Below, in pieces: positions 1-7,176 of a stretch of DNA of 64,000 bases (positions are counted from its first letter, which is position 1; each line of letters starts with the position of its first letter). Made by a program: the position numbers and the translations under genes. The notes beneath the pieces were generated by a model. The model worked only from the letters and a program-made list of their open reading frames with translations. It was not told where the DNA came from and did no database searches. Source of the DNA: Alkaliphilus hydrothermalis (GTDB lineage: Bacteria > Bacillota > Clostridia > Peptostreptococcales > Natronincolaceae); contig NZ_JAFBEE010000011.1 in the NCBI RefSeq assembly GCF_016908555.1, positions 1 to 64,000 on the forward strand. Direction: 5' to 3'.

Positions 1-94
1 CCCTACGTCGCCCAAGACTCGCTATGAGTGATTTGCTAAATCTTTCTCAGCGGGGTTCCCACCCACTATATGGTGCGCCCTTTGCTTGGCGCAC
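1..94 (-). mobile_element. Possible 5' end of a group II intron (partial, runs off the window)
   Basis: Read on the minus strand from position 94, the sequence begins GTGCGCC and folds at once into a GTGCGCC/GGCGCAC hairpin (arms 88-94 and 73-79), followed by G-rich segments GGGTGGGAACCCC and TCTTGGGCGAC. A GTGCG start and this arrangement resemble the beginning of domain I of bacterial group II introns. No reverse transcriptase is visible because the element would continue beyond position 1. It sits immediately beside the short repeat at 95-138, which would be the insertion target. This is recognition by resemblance only. Confidence 0.4.
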
Positions 95-138
95 GGAACC
101 GTCCCTCTGACTCGTCTGACTCCAGTCCCTCTGACTCC
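95..138. repeat. Short direct repeat GTCCCTCTGACTC
   Basis: GTCCCTCTGACTC occurs at 101-113 and again at 125-137, with a shortened TCTGACTCC copy between them at 115-123. The motif GAACCGTCCCTCTGACTC is of a kind I associate with dispersed intergenic repeats in clostridial genomes; that family assignment is from memory. It borders the putative group II intron end. Confidence 0.55.
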
Positions 139-142
139 AAAA

Positions 143-1237
143 TCATCTATGCTCCTTAACAAAAGGCTTTAATAGGGTACTGGCAAACTTCATAATATCG
201 ATTTTACTAGAATTCAAGATTTTATTTCCAGTTTCTCCCTTTAAGTGCCGCACTATAAAATCAAACTGACTATTATCTAGCCCCTCCATGCCCCGTCTTA
301 GTACAAGGGAATCTTCATAACTACGCTTTAAATCCTTCACCAACTCTGCATATTTTCCCTTACCTCCAATATCCTCTGCAGCATATACCCCCGTCATAAT
401 GGCGGTGAATTGTCCAAAGCCTAGGAAGGGCATGATTGCTCCAAAGCAATTACCTACGAAAAAGGTATTTCCTATTCTAGGGGTTTTGCAGATTCCAATG
501 ATATACTTTGTTATTTGAAATTGATCTAGCACCTCTAGGGGCTGTTGCAGTTCTTCCTTGAGTTTTGAATGTAATTTCTCTACAAGTACATTGCTATCAT
601 ACGCCTGGCTATCTGGATAGTCAGGATATGCCACCACCAGATTTGCCTCTGTGCTGGATAAAGGAATAAAATAGCAGTATCCCTTTGGAGCAATAGTGTT
701 ATCTAACCATGCCATAGTGGTATATCGATCAAATTCCCCTCGGAGAATTAGCCCATTGAGGGTTACGGTTAGATCCTCCTGATAATTTCCTAATCTTTTA
801 CTATAATCTCCGTCCCCAGTGGCTAGTACAACATGGGTATATTTATCTAATAGTTCCTCATAAGTATGTTTTGAATTGAATTGGATGGGGGTCTTTAGTT
901 GACTCCTCATTTGATTAGCGATGGATTGCTGATGCCTTCCCCGAACAACATTAAACCCTATATTGCCTCCTTGTATTACAGCCTTTTCATTTTCGGAGTA
1001 TAAAACTAGCTCTTTTATATGTCCCGCTGGTTTCAGGTTGATTCCCCATTCCTCTGTCATGTAATGAATACAATCCTTCTTAGGTAGATTTAATATATTT
1101 AAGAAAATCTCCCCATTTACAAATCGATCATCCACCTGACTTCTCTTTTCGTATATATCGAAGGGAATCCCTTCTCTTTCTAAGGTGATACCACAGGCTA
1201 TTCCAGAAAGTCCAGCCCCCATGATGGCTACTTTCAT
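143..1237 (-). CDS. FAD/NAD(P)-dependent oxidoreductase, geranylgeranyl-reductase-like
   Basis: 364-residue flavoprotein of the Rossmann-fold FAD oxidoreductase superfamily. The N-terminus carries the dinucleotide-binding motif GAGLSG (residues 7-12) right after the first strand, and an ATGDGD segment near residue 140 matches the second flavin-contact motif. A late VGN...GFGQ segment corresponds to the third FAD contact, where family members normally have GDA. The start is supported by GGGAGGG seven bases upstream. It is a single-gene unit; substrate unknown. Geranylgeranyl reductase or a monooxygenase-like enzyme are the nearest families I recognise. Confidence 0.75.
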   Translation of the reverse strand: MKVAIMGAGLSGIACGITLEREGIPFDIYEKRSQVDDRFVNGEIFLNILNLPKKDCIHYMTEEWGINLKPAGHIKELVLYSENEKAVIQGGNIGFNVVRGRHQQSIANQMRSQLKTPIQFNSKHTYEELLDKYTHVVLATGDGDYSKRLGNYQEDLTVTLNGLILRGEFDRYTTMAWLDNTIAPKGYCYFIPLSSTEANLVVAYPDYPDSQAYDSNVLVEKLHSKLKEELQQPLEVLDQFQITKYIIGICKTPRIGNTFFVGNCFGAIMPFLGFGQFTAIMTGVYAAEDIGGKGKYAELVKDLKRSYEDSLVLRRGMEGLDNSQFDFIVRHLKGETGNKILNSSKIDIMKFASTLLKPFVKEHR

Positions 1238-1280
1238 ATAATCCCTCCCACTAATTTTTTATGTCTTCTATCAATATTAT

Positions 1281-1389
1281 TTAGAACAAAGTTTTCTTTC
1301 GGAAGATTTAATTGATAACTTATGTTAAACTCATTTACGAAAGTTCTCTTTTATATTAATTCAATGTAGCACTTTCCTATTCGTTATAA
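1281..1389 (+). repeat. Copy A of a dispersed ~110-bp element
   Basis: This stretch aligns with the reverse complement of 57911-58021 at about 80 percent identity over its whole length with one short gap (my hand count, about 91 of 111). Ends are TTAGAAC... and ...GTTATAA, imperfect inverted repeats of each other. Internally it keeps a small TTTC-loop hairpin around TCGGAAGATTT and paired AAAGT/ACTTTC segments. Its last bases form the stop codon of the neighbouring minus-strand gene. MITE-like element or structured repeat. Confidence 0.7.
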
Positions 1390-1722
1390 AATATATAAAC
1401 TATCGTTTATCTCAAAGCACACTGCCTTCGAATTTGTTTTTTTCTTAATCTGCAGGGATAATTTTTTTAGGATATCTACTGATTTTTCTAAATCGTCTAC
1501 ATGACATATGATTAGCTTTGTCTCCATTTTTTCCACTATGTTTTTTTCGTCTTTCCAATACCCCATTCCGTCAACAATGGTGGCTCCTCCCCCCAGTTTT
1601 ACAAGAGATTTTAATGACTCCTCCATTAATTCATCAAGAGTTCCTTTTGGTAGTGATTGATTATCTCCATCCTCTGTAGGTATATATAAGGTTGTCTTGT
1701 AGGCTAATTTTTTAATTTTCAT
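1384..1722 (-). CDS. Conserved-looking hypothetical protein, 112 aa
   Basis: Small soluble protein with no signal peptide or membrane segment. A central GGGATIVDGMGYWKDE segment (around residues 44-59) followed by a strand-rich ETKLIICHVDD region suggests a compact alpha/beta fold; the pattern vaguely recalls DUF3574-type proteins but I cannot assign a family. AAGGAGGT sits just upstream of the ATG, so it is clearly translated. Its stop codon lies within the terminal bases of repeat copy A. Function unknown. Confidence 0.7.
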   Translation of the reverse strand: MKIKKLAYKTTLYIPTEDGDNQSLPKGTLDELMEESLKSLVKLGGGATIVDGMGYWKDEKNIVEKMETKLIICHVDDLEKSVDILKKLSLQIKKKTNSKAVCFEINDSLYIL

Positions 1723-1816
1723 CCCATTACCTCCTTTTCTTATTTTTCCTCTTAAATGTAATATTTACTCCTAGAACAATGCCCTTTTTTAGACTTTACA
1801 GTTAGTTTTAATAAGA

Positions 1817-1847
1817 AAGCCACCAGTAATTAATATGCTGGTGGCTT
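1817..1847 (-). terminator. Terminator after the NdpA-like gene
   Basis: Arms GCCACCAG (1819-1826) and CTGGTGGC (1838-1845) form a perfect 8-bp stem extended by AA/TT pairs. The minus-strand side is followed by CTTTCTTATT. It lies about 60 bases past the stop at 1907. Confidence 0.75.
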
Positions 1848-1906
1848 CCATTATAGTTAACAGTAAGTTGATTGTTTTAGCATCCTCTGTAATCATTAAG
1901 ATTACT

Positions 1907-2917
1907 TTATTTATAGGAGATCGAATTGACGTTTTTAATGATTATTGTAATTGTTCCATCATAGTTATTGACGAATTCTAGGTTATCATTTTCCTGTTCT
2001 AGGGATAAATTAATTTCTATTCCGTTATCCGTTTTTATTTTTCTTTTATTAAATACCTTTCTTACCACATCTTCCTTAATCTCCACATGATCTTCAATAA
2101 ATCCTGCCTTTTCAATATAATCAATATACATTTCCTTCATCTCTTCATTATCTTTAAAGACTTTTTCTGTAATTTGTGGAATATCTATATTGCCAGTTTC
2201 CTCTATGCTTTTTAGTACTTCTTTGCCAAATCCATCGGATATTTGCATATCTTGATTAAAGTATTTTTTATTAAAGCTTTCTGTCACCTTTTTAAAGTTC
2301 TTAGCTTTTTCAATATCCGACTGGCGACTATTACACTTCAGAAATAACCTTGAAAAATAAAATTGCTTTTCCCCATTGATTTCATATTCCTTCTCCAAAA
2401 GCTGAATATGCATATTTTCTAAATTAATAATAGCACCTTCATCTACCTTTTGACTATCATTTGGCAAAGCAGTTTTTTGCTTGATTATGCTATTGACTCT
2501 TCCCTCTTCACCATCCTCAGTATAATGAATATAGGAATAACGATAATTAAACTTCAGAATTGCCATAAAGGACTGTTGTTCCACCTCAAAGATACAAAAT
2601 ACTAAATCTGCCGATGGTATCTCGGGGTTTTTAATGATAATATCGTAAACAAGCTTGGCCATTTCACCGGTATATTGTACAAAGGCATTTCTTGTTTGTC
2701 CTAACTCTTCTGCATAATTACATACAGGGTTTTGCTCCCTATTAAAAGTTGCTGGTTTGAGATTTTGATCCTTTAATAATTTTGATATATGTATTTCCAA
2801 AAACTCATATATTTCATCTGTATCAGGATGTTGCCAGTTGGATAAAATCGGCATACCTACATTGGCATCTAAAATATGCATAATGATATTTTTGATAACT
2901 ATCTGACTTACTTCCAT
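1907..2917 (-). CDS. Nucleoid-associated protein, NdpA/YejK family
   Basis: 336 residues after choosing the ATG at 2917, which has GAAGGAG eight bases upstream; an in-frame start 15 codons earlier lacks such a site. The sequence matches the 37-kDa nucleoid-associated family (NdpA, Pfam PF04245): an N-terminal helical part with VIKNIIMHILD, a middle strand-rich section, and a C-terminal region with KVFNKRKIKTDNGIEINL. Proteins of this family bind the chromosome in Gram-negative bacteria; in Clostridia the role is not established. Monocistronic, with its own terminator. Confidence 0.75.
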   Translation of the reverse strand: MEVSQIVIKNIIMHILDANVGMPILSNWQHPDTDEIYEFLEIHISKLLKDQNLKPATFNREQNPVCNYAEELGQTRNAFVQYTGEMAKLVYDIIIKNPEIPSADLVFCIFEVEQQSFMAILKFNYRYSYIHYTEDGEEGRVNSIIKQKTALPNDSQKVDEGAIINLENMHIQLLEKEYEINGEKQFYFSRLFLKCNSRQSDIEKAKNFKKVTESFNKKYFNQDMQISDGFGKEVLKSIEETGNIDIPQITEKVFKDNEEMKEMYIDYIEKAGFIEDHVEIKEDVVRKVFNKRKIKTDNGIEINLSLEQENDNLEFVNNYDGTITIIIKNVNSISYK

Positions 2918-3120
2918 CTTATTCACTCCTTCAGAGTTGATTAGGCTTAACAACTCTTTCAATTATAACAATTAAAATTCATTGTTTCAATCGACTTAAT
3001 TAGAAAGGAGGTCGCAAATTGGCCCTTCTAATAATGGTGAGATATGTATTAATTATTATCTAAAAATTCAAAATAAAATTTAAATAAATTTAAAATTTCT
3101 ATGGTAATATGATTATTTTT

Positions 3121-3160
3121 TTGATATACTAATAATATCTAGTATTAGTACCTAGTATTA
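3121..3160 (+). promoter_or_regulatory. Putative promoter/operator of the dUTPase-like gene
   Basis: TTGATA at 3121-3126 and TATTAG at 3143-3148 could be -35/-10 boxes (16-bp spacer). Overlapping them is an inverted repeat TACTAATA (3127-3134) / TATTAGTA (3143-3150), and CTAGTATTA occurs twice with a 13-base period (3139-3147, 3152-3160). This is the layout of a repressor operator, though the region is AT-rich. Confidence 0.4.
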
Positions 3161-3180
3161 AAAACATAGGAGGTATATGT

Positions 3181-3699
3181 ATGGAACTAAAGGAATTGTT
3201 TAAAATTCAAGATCTTATAGAAAATAGCATAAAAAATTTTACTGATCTTCAAGAGGATTACTTAGGTTCTGAAAATGTATTTGATCTTAAGTTTTTAGCG
3301 CTACAGGTTAAAACTGCTGAAATTGCTAATTTAACAAAGTGCTATAAATATTCAAAGATCAAACCTAATATACCTAAAGAAAAGCTATTTACTAGAGTTC
3401 TTGACTCTATGGGATTTCTTCTTTCAATTGGCAATACCCACTCCTTTAACATTATTGATTTGAACGCCATCAATCGTGTTGAAAAAGATAACAGTATCAT
3501 CAAAACTTTTTCCTCTATCTTTGATGATATCACAGCCCTTCGGCAGGCTCTCCTACAGGAGGATTTCTATCGCTCCTTAAGCATCTATATTAGACTGTTT
3601 GCGCAATATCTTCACCTTTGTGATCATCTAGACATAGGCTTTCAAGAAATTTATGATTACTACCAAAAAAGATACAACTCTCCTGAAGCTAGTAACTAA
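3181..3699 (+). CDS. Degenerate dUTPase_2-like (all-alpha NTP-PPase) protein
   Basis: 172 residues, with AGGAGG seven bases before the ATG. The layout matches type-2 (dimeric, all-alpha) dUTPases: LALQVKTAEIANL (39-51), CYKY, LFTRVLDSMGFLLSIG (69-84) and a C-terminal IGFQEIYDYYQKR like the family's GFT..EIEEAY..KN. Catalytic acidic residues look mostly lost: of the helix-1 Glu set only Glu47 remains (Lys44 and Leu51 elsewhere), and the EE...D pair of helix 2 is reduced to Asp75. It is therefore probably a non-catalytic or altered-specificity relative. Followed by its own terminator. Confidence 0.6.
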   Translation: MELKELFKIQDLIENSIKNFTDLQEDYLGSENVFDLKFLALQVKTAEIANLTKCYKYSKIKPNIPKEKLFTRVLDSMGFLLSIGNTHSFNIIDLNAINRVEKDNSIIKTFSSIFDDITALRQALLQEDFYRSLSIYIRLFAQYLHLCDHLDIGFQEIYDYYQKRYNSPEASN

Positions 3700-3735
3700 C
3701 TAATAATATATACCAACCTCTATCTAATCAAATAG

Positions 3736-3759
3736 AAAAGTCCCCTAAGGGACTTTTTT
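3736..3759. terminator. Bidirectional terminator
   Basis: AAAAGTCCC (3736-3744), loop CTAA, GGGACTTTT (3749-3757) with further T residues. The symmetric A/T tails allow termination of the plus gene ending at 3699 and of the minus-strand mrp gene ending at 3791. Confidence 0.9.
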
Positions 3760-3790
3760 ATTCGATTAGAAATAATAGCATACAGCCTTA

Positions 3791-4612
3791 TTATTTTATT
3801 GTAGTCTCTACTTTATCGGCTAATTGCTTGAATAATTGATTGTCATACTTGTGAATAGCTCCTTGATCTGCCAACTCCACCATTTCCTTTTCAATAGGAA
3901 ATCCTCCCAAAAACTCTAACCCCAGTTGCTTTACCACTTCCTCTGTTTTCCCCTTTCCGAACAAATAATAGGGTTCTGGGTATCCTGGTGGCTGAACATA
4001 ACTCATGTTCTCTATCACGCCTAGTATTTTCTTATCCATTTTTTGAGTCATTTTGATTCCCTTTTTAACAATCATATGTACTAAGCTCTGGGGAGAAGTA
4101 ACCATAATGATGCCATCAACTGGGATTGATTGCATTACTGTCAATGCAACATCTCCGGTTCCTGGAGGAAGATCTATTAATAAATAATCTAGCTCTCCCC
4201 ATATTACATCATTCCAAAATTGATTGATCACTCCTGCCACCACAGGCCCCCTCCATATAACAGGGTCACTTTCCTTTGGTAGTAGAAGATTCATGGACAT
4301 GATTTTAACTTTATTTTCTGTCTCCGCTGGAATTACACCATTTTCGGAATTTAAAACTGGTCCCTTTATGCCAAAAATCTTTGCTATACTAGGACCAGTA
4401 ATGTCCCCGTCTAGTATCCCTACTTGATTACCATTCTTCTTTAATGCATTTGCTAAAAGGGCAGTTACTGTAGATTTTCCTACTCCACCTTTACCACTCA
4501 TGATACCAATTACGTGTTTTATTTTATTTAAAGGATTCCCTTCTTCTACTATACATGTGGATGTTCCACATTTCCCATTTTGATAATAATTACATCCTTG
4601 GCACTTTTCCAT
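3791..4612 (-). CDS. Mrp/NBP35-family P-loop ATPase, no C-terminal CxxC
   Basis: 273 residues; GGAGG eight bases before the ATG. The deviant Walker A SGKGGVGKS is at 39-47, followed by DGDITGPS and LIDLPPGTGD, all hallmarks of the Mrp/ApbC/NBP35 group that carries or inserts Fe-S clusters (SalA in Bacillus is a related regulator). Four cysteines at 4, 7, 15 and 20 resemble an NBP35-like N-terminal cluster site. After ENMSY (201-205), where the family normally has CPxC, the sequence is VQPPGYPE, so the bridging C-terminal cluster ligand pair is missing. A 38-residue membrane peptide gene precedes it on the same strand. Confidence 0.85.
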   Translation of the reverse strand: MEKCQGCNYYQNGKCGTSTCIVEEGNPLNKIKHVIGIMSGKGGVGKSTVTALLANALKKNGNQVGILDGDITGPSIAKIFGIKGPVLNSENGVIPAETENKVKIMSMNLLLPKESDPVIWRGPVVAGVINQFWNDVIWGELDYLLIDLPPGTGDVALTVMQSIPVDGIIMVTSPQSLVHMIVKKGIKMTQKMDKKILGVIENMSYVQPPGYPEPYYLFGKGKTEEVVKQLGLEFLGGFPIEKEMVELADQGAIHKYDNQLFKQLADKVETTIK

Positions 4613-4688
4613 TGCAGTCGCCTCCGTTTGTGTTTTAGATTTATTTGTAGTTATATCCAGATAAAGCCTATTTAATCAGATGATAGTG

Positions 4689-4805
4689 TTAAATTCCTAG
4701 GGTATATCTATTAAACAGTACTAGCACTAAAATAAGTGAAAAACCTATTAATAGATAAAGTATTATCTTTTTGGGTACCATGATAATACGAATATTTTTT
4801 TTCAA
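4689..4805 (-). CDS. Small single-pass membrane protein, 38 aa
   Basis: Unlisted small gene. A TTG start at 4805 follows AAGGAGGAG with a six-base spacer, an excellent ribosome binding site. The product begins MKKNIRIIM, has a basic patch (VPKK) and then one strongly hydrophobic helix of about 17 residues (ILYLLIGFSLILVLVLF) ending in NRYTLGI and a TAA stop: a cytoplasmic-N single-pass membrane peptide. It lies 76 bases upstream of mrp in the same direction and may be co-transcribed. No family recognised. Confidence 0.55.
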   Translation of the reverse strand: MKKNIRIIMVPKKIILYLLIGFSLILVLVLFNRYTLGI

Positions 4806-4952
4806 TTTAATCTCCTCCTTGTACTGGCTGAATTTGAGGTTATTTTCCCTCACTTTTGCTTTAGCTGTCTTTTTCCTTAGCTTTAGTGGAAGAATAAAAT
4901 TTTCTAATATATCAAAAGCTATTATTAAATACGTGAGAAGGAGTGATGATCA

Positions 4953-5327
4953 ATGTCTGATGAGCATCTTAAAAATGCCCGTATCTCAACATCTGGAGGC
5001 TGGGTTAGTTTCATTTTGAGGTTTGTTTTATCTTCTGTTGTCATTGCTGTAGCAGCATTTTTAACTCCTGGTTTTAGTATCAGAGGCTTATGGAGTATTT
5101 TAATCGCGGCTGCAGTAATATCATTGGCTGATTATTTGATAAACCGTGTTTTTAAGCTAGATGCCTCCCCTTTTGGTAGAGGGCTTACTGGTTTTGTAGT
5201 AGCTTCCGTCGTAATTTATGGTACACAATTCTTTGTCCCTGCCATGAGGGTGACTATTTTGGGGGCAATTATTGGGGCAGTAATCATTGGTTTACTAGAC
5301 ATGATTATGCCAGGGAAGACTTTATAG
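4953..5327 (+). CDS. Phage-holin-family (PF04020-like) membrane protein
   Basis: 124 residues with AAGGAG nine bases upstream of the ATG. Four hydrophobic segments (roughly residues 17-37, 45-62, 76-95 and 100-119) and a SPFGRGLTGF turn fit the small four-helix membrane family often annotated as phage holin family or YvlD. Despite the label, chromosomal members are not linked to phage here; function is unknown. Separate plus-strand unit with its own terminator. Confidence 0.7.
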   Translation: MSDEHLKNARISTSGGWVSFILRFVLSSVVIAVAAFLTPGFSIRGLWSILIAAAVISLADYLINRVFKLDASPFGRGLTGFVVASVVIYGTQFFVPAMRVTILGAIIGAVIIGLLDMIMPGKTL

Positions 5328-5352
5328 TAGGATTTTAAATCCTACTTTTTTT
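5326..5352 (+). terminator. Terminator of the holin-family gene
   Basis: AGTAGGATT (5326-5334), loop TTA, AATCCTACT (5338-5346) then a run of T residues. The stem overlaps the stop codon of the gene. Confidence 0.9.
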
Positions 5353-5487
5353 ATCCCCATAATTCAATACCTTATGCACAGTTTTATGTGTATTAATCCT
5401 ATGATATGCTTTAATAGACTTCTTGTAATTCTAACAACTTGAGAAGCAGCTGTTTGTTATGCACACTATCCACAATTTTTATCCACA
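5351..5487 (+). other. Cluster of DnaA-box-like 9-mers
   Basis: Five same-orientation matches to the DnaA box TTATNCACA lie in 137 bases: TTATCCCCA (5351, one mismatch), TTATGCACA (5372), TTATGCACA (5457), CTATCCACA (5466, one mismatch, abutting the previous box) and TTATCCACA (5479, consensus). The stretch lies between two converging genes, so it is not a promoter. It may titrate DnaA or form a secondary DnaA assembly site. Confidence 0.6.
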
Positions 5488-5494
5488 ATACTAT

Positions 5495-6214
5495 TTACTC
5501 CTTCTCTCCAAAGTACTGTTGTACCCCTACATAAATTCCCCATGCAATTTTTTTCTGGTATTCTTGATTTTGTAGTTTTGTTAACTCCTGTGGATTTGAT
5601 AGAAAGCCACATTCTATCAATACAGTGGGTATTTTAATCTCCTTAATCAAATATATATCATTCTTCGATTGGGCTTTTCTTTTATTATTTGGGTCTAGTA
5701 CTTCAACTAATGAGGATTGAATAGTTTCAGCTAGTTTTTTTGATATTAAACTATCTTTAGGATAGAAGGTTTGTGCTCCATAATATTGTTTTTGTGGAAA
5801 AGCGTTTAAGTGTATTGATATAAAGACATGCCCATTTGCATTGGTGACAATTTCTTTTCGTCGCTTCAAATCTTGATTCTTCTTATTTCTGATGCTTCCA
5901 GTATTATCATACAGTCCAGTATCTTCTTCCCTAGTCATCACGACTATTGACCCACTTTGCTCAAGGTATTCTCTTAAACAAAGGGCTATGTGCAGATTAA
6001 TATCTTTTTCATAGACGTTTCCTGTCCCAATAGCGCCTGGATCTATTCCTCCATGACCGGGATCTATTACAATTGTCTTTGCTGTACTTGGTATGAAAAA
6101 AGTTTGTTGTGATAAATTTATGTATCTATTTATCAATATGCCTAATATCGTCATTAGTATGGCAAGTATCACTCCATAATTAATCCATCTTTTTCTGATA
6201 ATAATAACACGCAA
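5495..6214 (-). CDS. cwlD: N-acetylmuramoyl-L-alanine amidase CwlD
   Basis: Amidase_3-type zinc amidase; CwlD removes side peptides to make the muramic-lactam of spore cortex, so it implies sporulation. TTG at 6214 is chosen because AAGGGGGAG precedes it by six to seven bases and gives 239 residues, close to Bacillus CwlD (237); an ATG 17 codons upstream (6265) is possible. An N-terminal basic segment and one membrane anchor are followed by the catalytic domain: IDPGHGGIDPG (zinc His), VYEKD (Glu), SIHLN (His) and LIECGFLSN (Glu). All catalytic positions are intact. Confidence 0.9.
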   Translation of the reverse strand: MRVIIIRKRWINYGVILAILMTILGILINRYINLSQQTFFIPSTAKTIVIDPGHGGIDPGAIGTGNVYEKDINLHIALCLREYLEQSGSIVVMTREEDTGLYDNTGSIRNKKNQDLKRRKEIVTNANGHVFISIHLNAFPQKQYYGAQTFYPKDSLISKKLAETIQSSLVEVLDPNNKRKAQSKNDIYLIKEIKIPTVLIECGFLSNPQELTKLQNQEYQKKIAWGIYVGVQQYFGEKE

Positions 6215-6434
6215 AAATGTCTCCCCCTTCCTTAATTTTTCAATTATCCTACTTACTATCTTCATATAAAAAAGCCGTATGTAAATATATATGGCATTAA
6301 TACTTATCCTATACAAAAGAGAGGCTATTTACTTTAATAATTTTCTGTATTATTGTTTTACAACAGGGGACAATAATCCTACAGCTTTTTGTTGAATAAA
6401 CACAACATTAATACAATATTTGGGAGGTTATGTC

Positions 6435-6668
6435 ATGGAAAATATGAAGGACGTTAAGGCCTTAATGGAACAAATTAACCAGCTAAAGGATCATACTGAT
6501 CAGACTAAAGAGTATCTAGCAGCAATACAACTGTTGGCGGTGGATGATAATAATGGTAGGATTAAAGATAGGGTATTGGCTTCTAATATTGACAGTTTGA
6601 ATAATAAAATAAGTAACGTCAATACGGAAATAGATGTTCTTGTAAATAGAATTACGAATAACCAATAG
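6435..6668 (+). CDS. Small coiled-coil hypothetical protein, 77 aa
   Basis: The ATG at 6435 has GGGAGG seven bases upstream, better than the TTG 15 bases earlier. The product is hydrophilic and helical with heptad-like spacing (MEQINQL...TKEYLAAIQLL; IDSLNNKISNVNTEIDVLVNRI), suggesting a short coiled coil. No cysteine, membrane segment or recognised domain. Own terminator downstream, converging on the rpsI operon. Confidence 0.65.
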   Translation: MENMKDVKALMEQINQLKDHTDQTKEYLAAIQLLAVDDNNGRIKDRVLASNIDSLNNKISNVNTEIDVLVNRITNNQ

Positions 6669-6712
6669 CTCCTTGAGGTGTGGAATAATGGGAAGTATTT
6701 CCCGGGAAAAAG

Positions 6713-6740
6713 AAAAAGACTGTCGAATGACAGTCTTTTT
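6713..6740. terminator. Bidirectional terminator between the small gene and rpsI
   Basis: AAAAAGACTGTC (6713-6724), loop GAAT, GACAGTCTTTTT (6729-6740): a 12-bp perfect stem with A/T tails on both sides, serving the plus gene ending at 6668 and rplM-rpsI ending at 6756. Confidence 0.95.
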
Positions 6741-6755
6741 GTATGGAAAGTATAA

Positions 6756-7148
6756 TTATCTCTTTGAGAACTGAGGTGCTCTTCTGGCAGCCTTTAAACC
6801 ATACTTCTTTCTTTCTTTAGCTCTTGCGTCTCTTGTTAAGAAACCAGCTTTCTTTAATGGAGATCTTAATTCTTCGTCAGACTTAATTAATGCTCTAGCA
6901 ATACCATGTCTTAAAGCACCAGCTTGTCCAGTATAACCTCCACCATTAACTGTAGCAATTACATCGAACTTGCTTAATGTTTCAGTTAACATTAATGGTA
7001 GTCTTACTTCTCTTCTTAATGTTTCATAGTTAAAGTATTCTTCGATATCTCTTTTATTTATTGAAATGTTCCCTTCACCTGGAACTAATCTAACTCTAGC
7101 GATAGACTTCTTTCTTCTTCCTGTTCCGTAATAAGCTAACTTTGCCAT
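6756..7148 (-). CDS. rpsI: 30S ribosomal protein S9
   Basis: 130-residue S9, opening AKLAYYGTGRRKKS and ending RRAPQFSKR, the conserved basic tail that reaches the P-site tRNA. ATG at 7148 gives the standard length, with AGGAGGAG upstream; an in-frame TTG two codons earlier is less likely. Second gene of rplM-rpsI, 28 bases after rplM, and followed by a strong terminator. Confidence 0.97.
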   Translation of the reverse strand: MAKLAYYGTGRRKKSIARVRLVPGEGNISINKRDIEEYFNYETLRREVRLPLMLTETLSKFDVIATVNGGGYTGQAGALRHGIARALIKSDEELRSPLKKAGFLTRDARAKERKKYGLKAARRAPQFSKR

Positions 7149-7176
7149 AATCAATAACTCCTCCTTCCAATATTAA

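Noticed and set aside
4771..5019. Plus-strand frame of 82 codons before the holin-family gene
   Set aside because: No ribosome site; it overlaps the start of the well-supported gene at 4953 and lies opposite the small membrane peptide.
6389..6417. TTGTTG-17-TACAAT upstream of the gene at 6435 as a promoter
   Set aside because: The implied start would fall inside the ribosome binding site, leaving no leader; kept out of the feature list.
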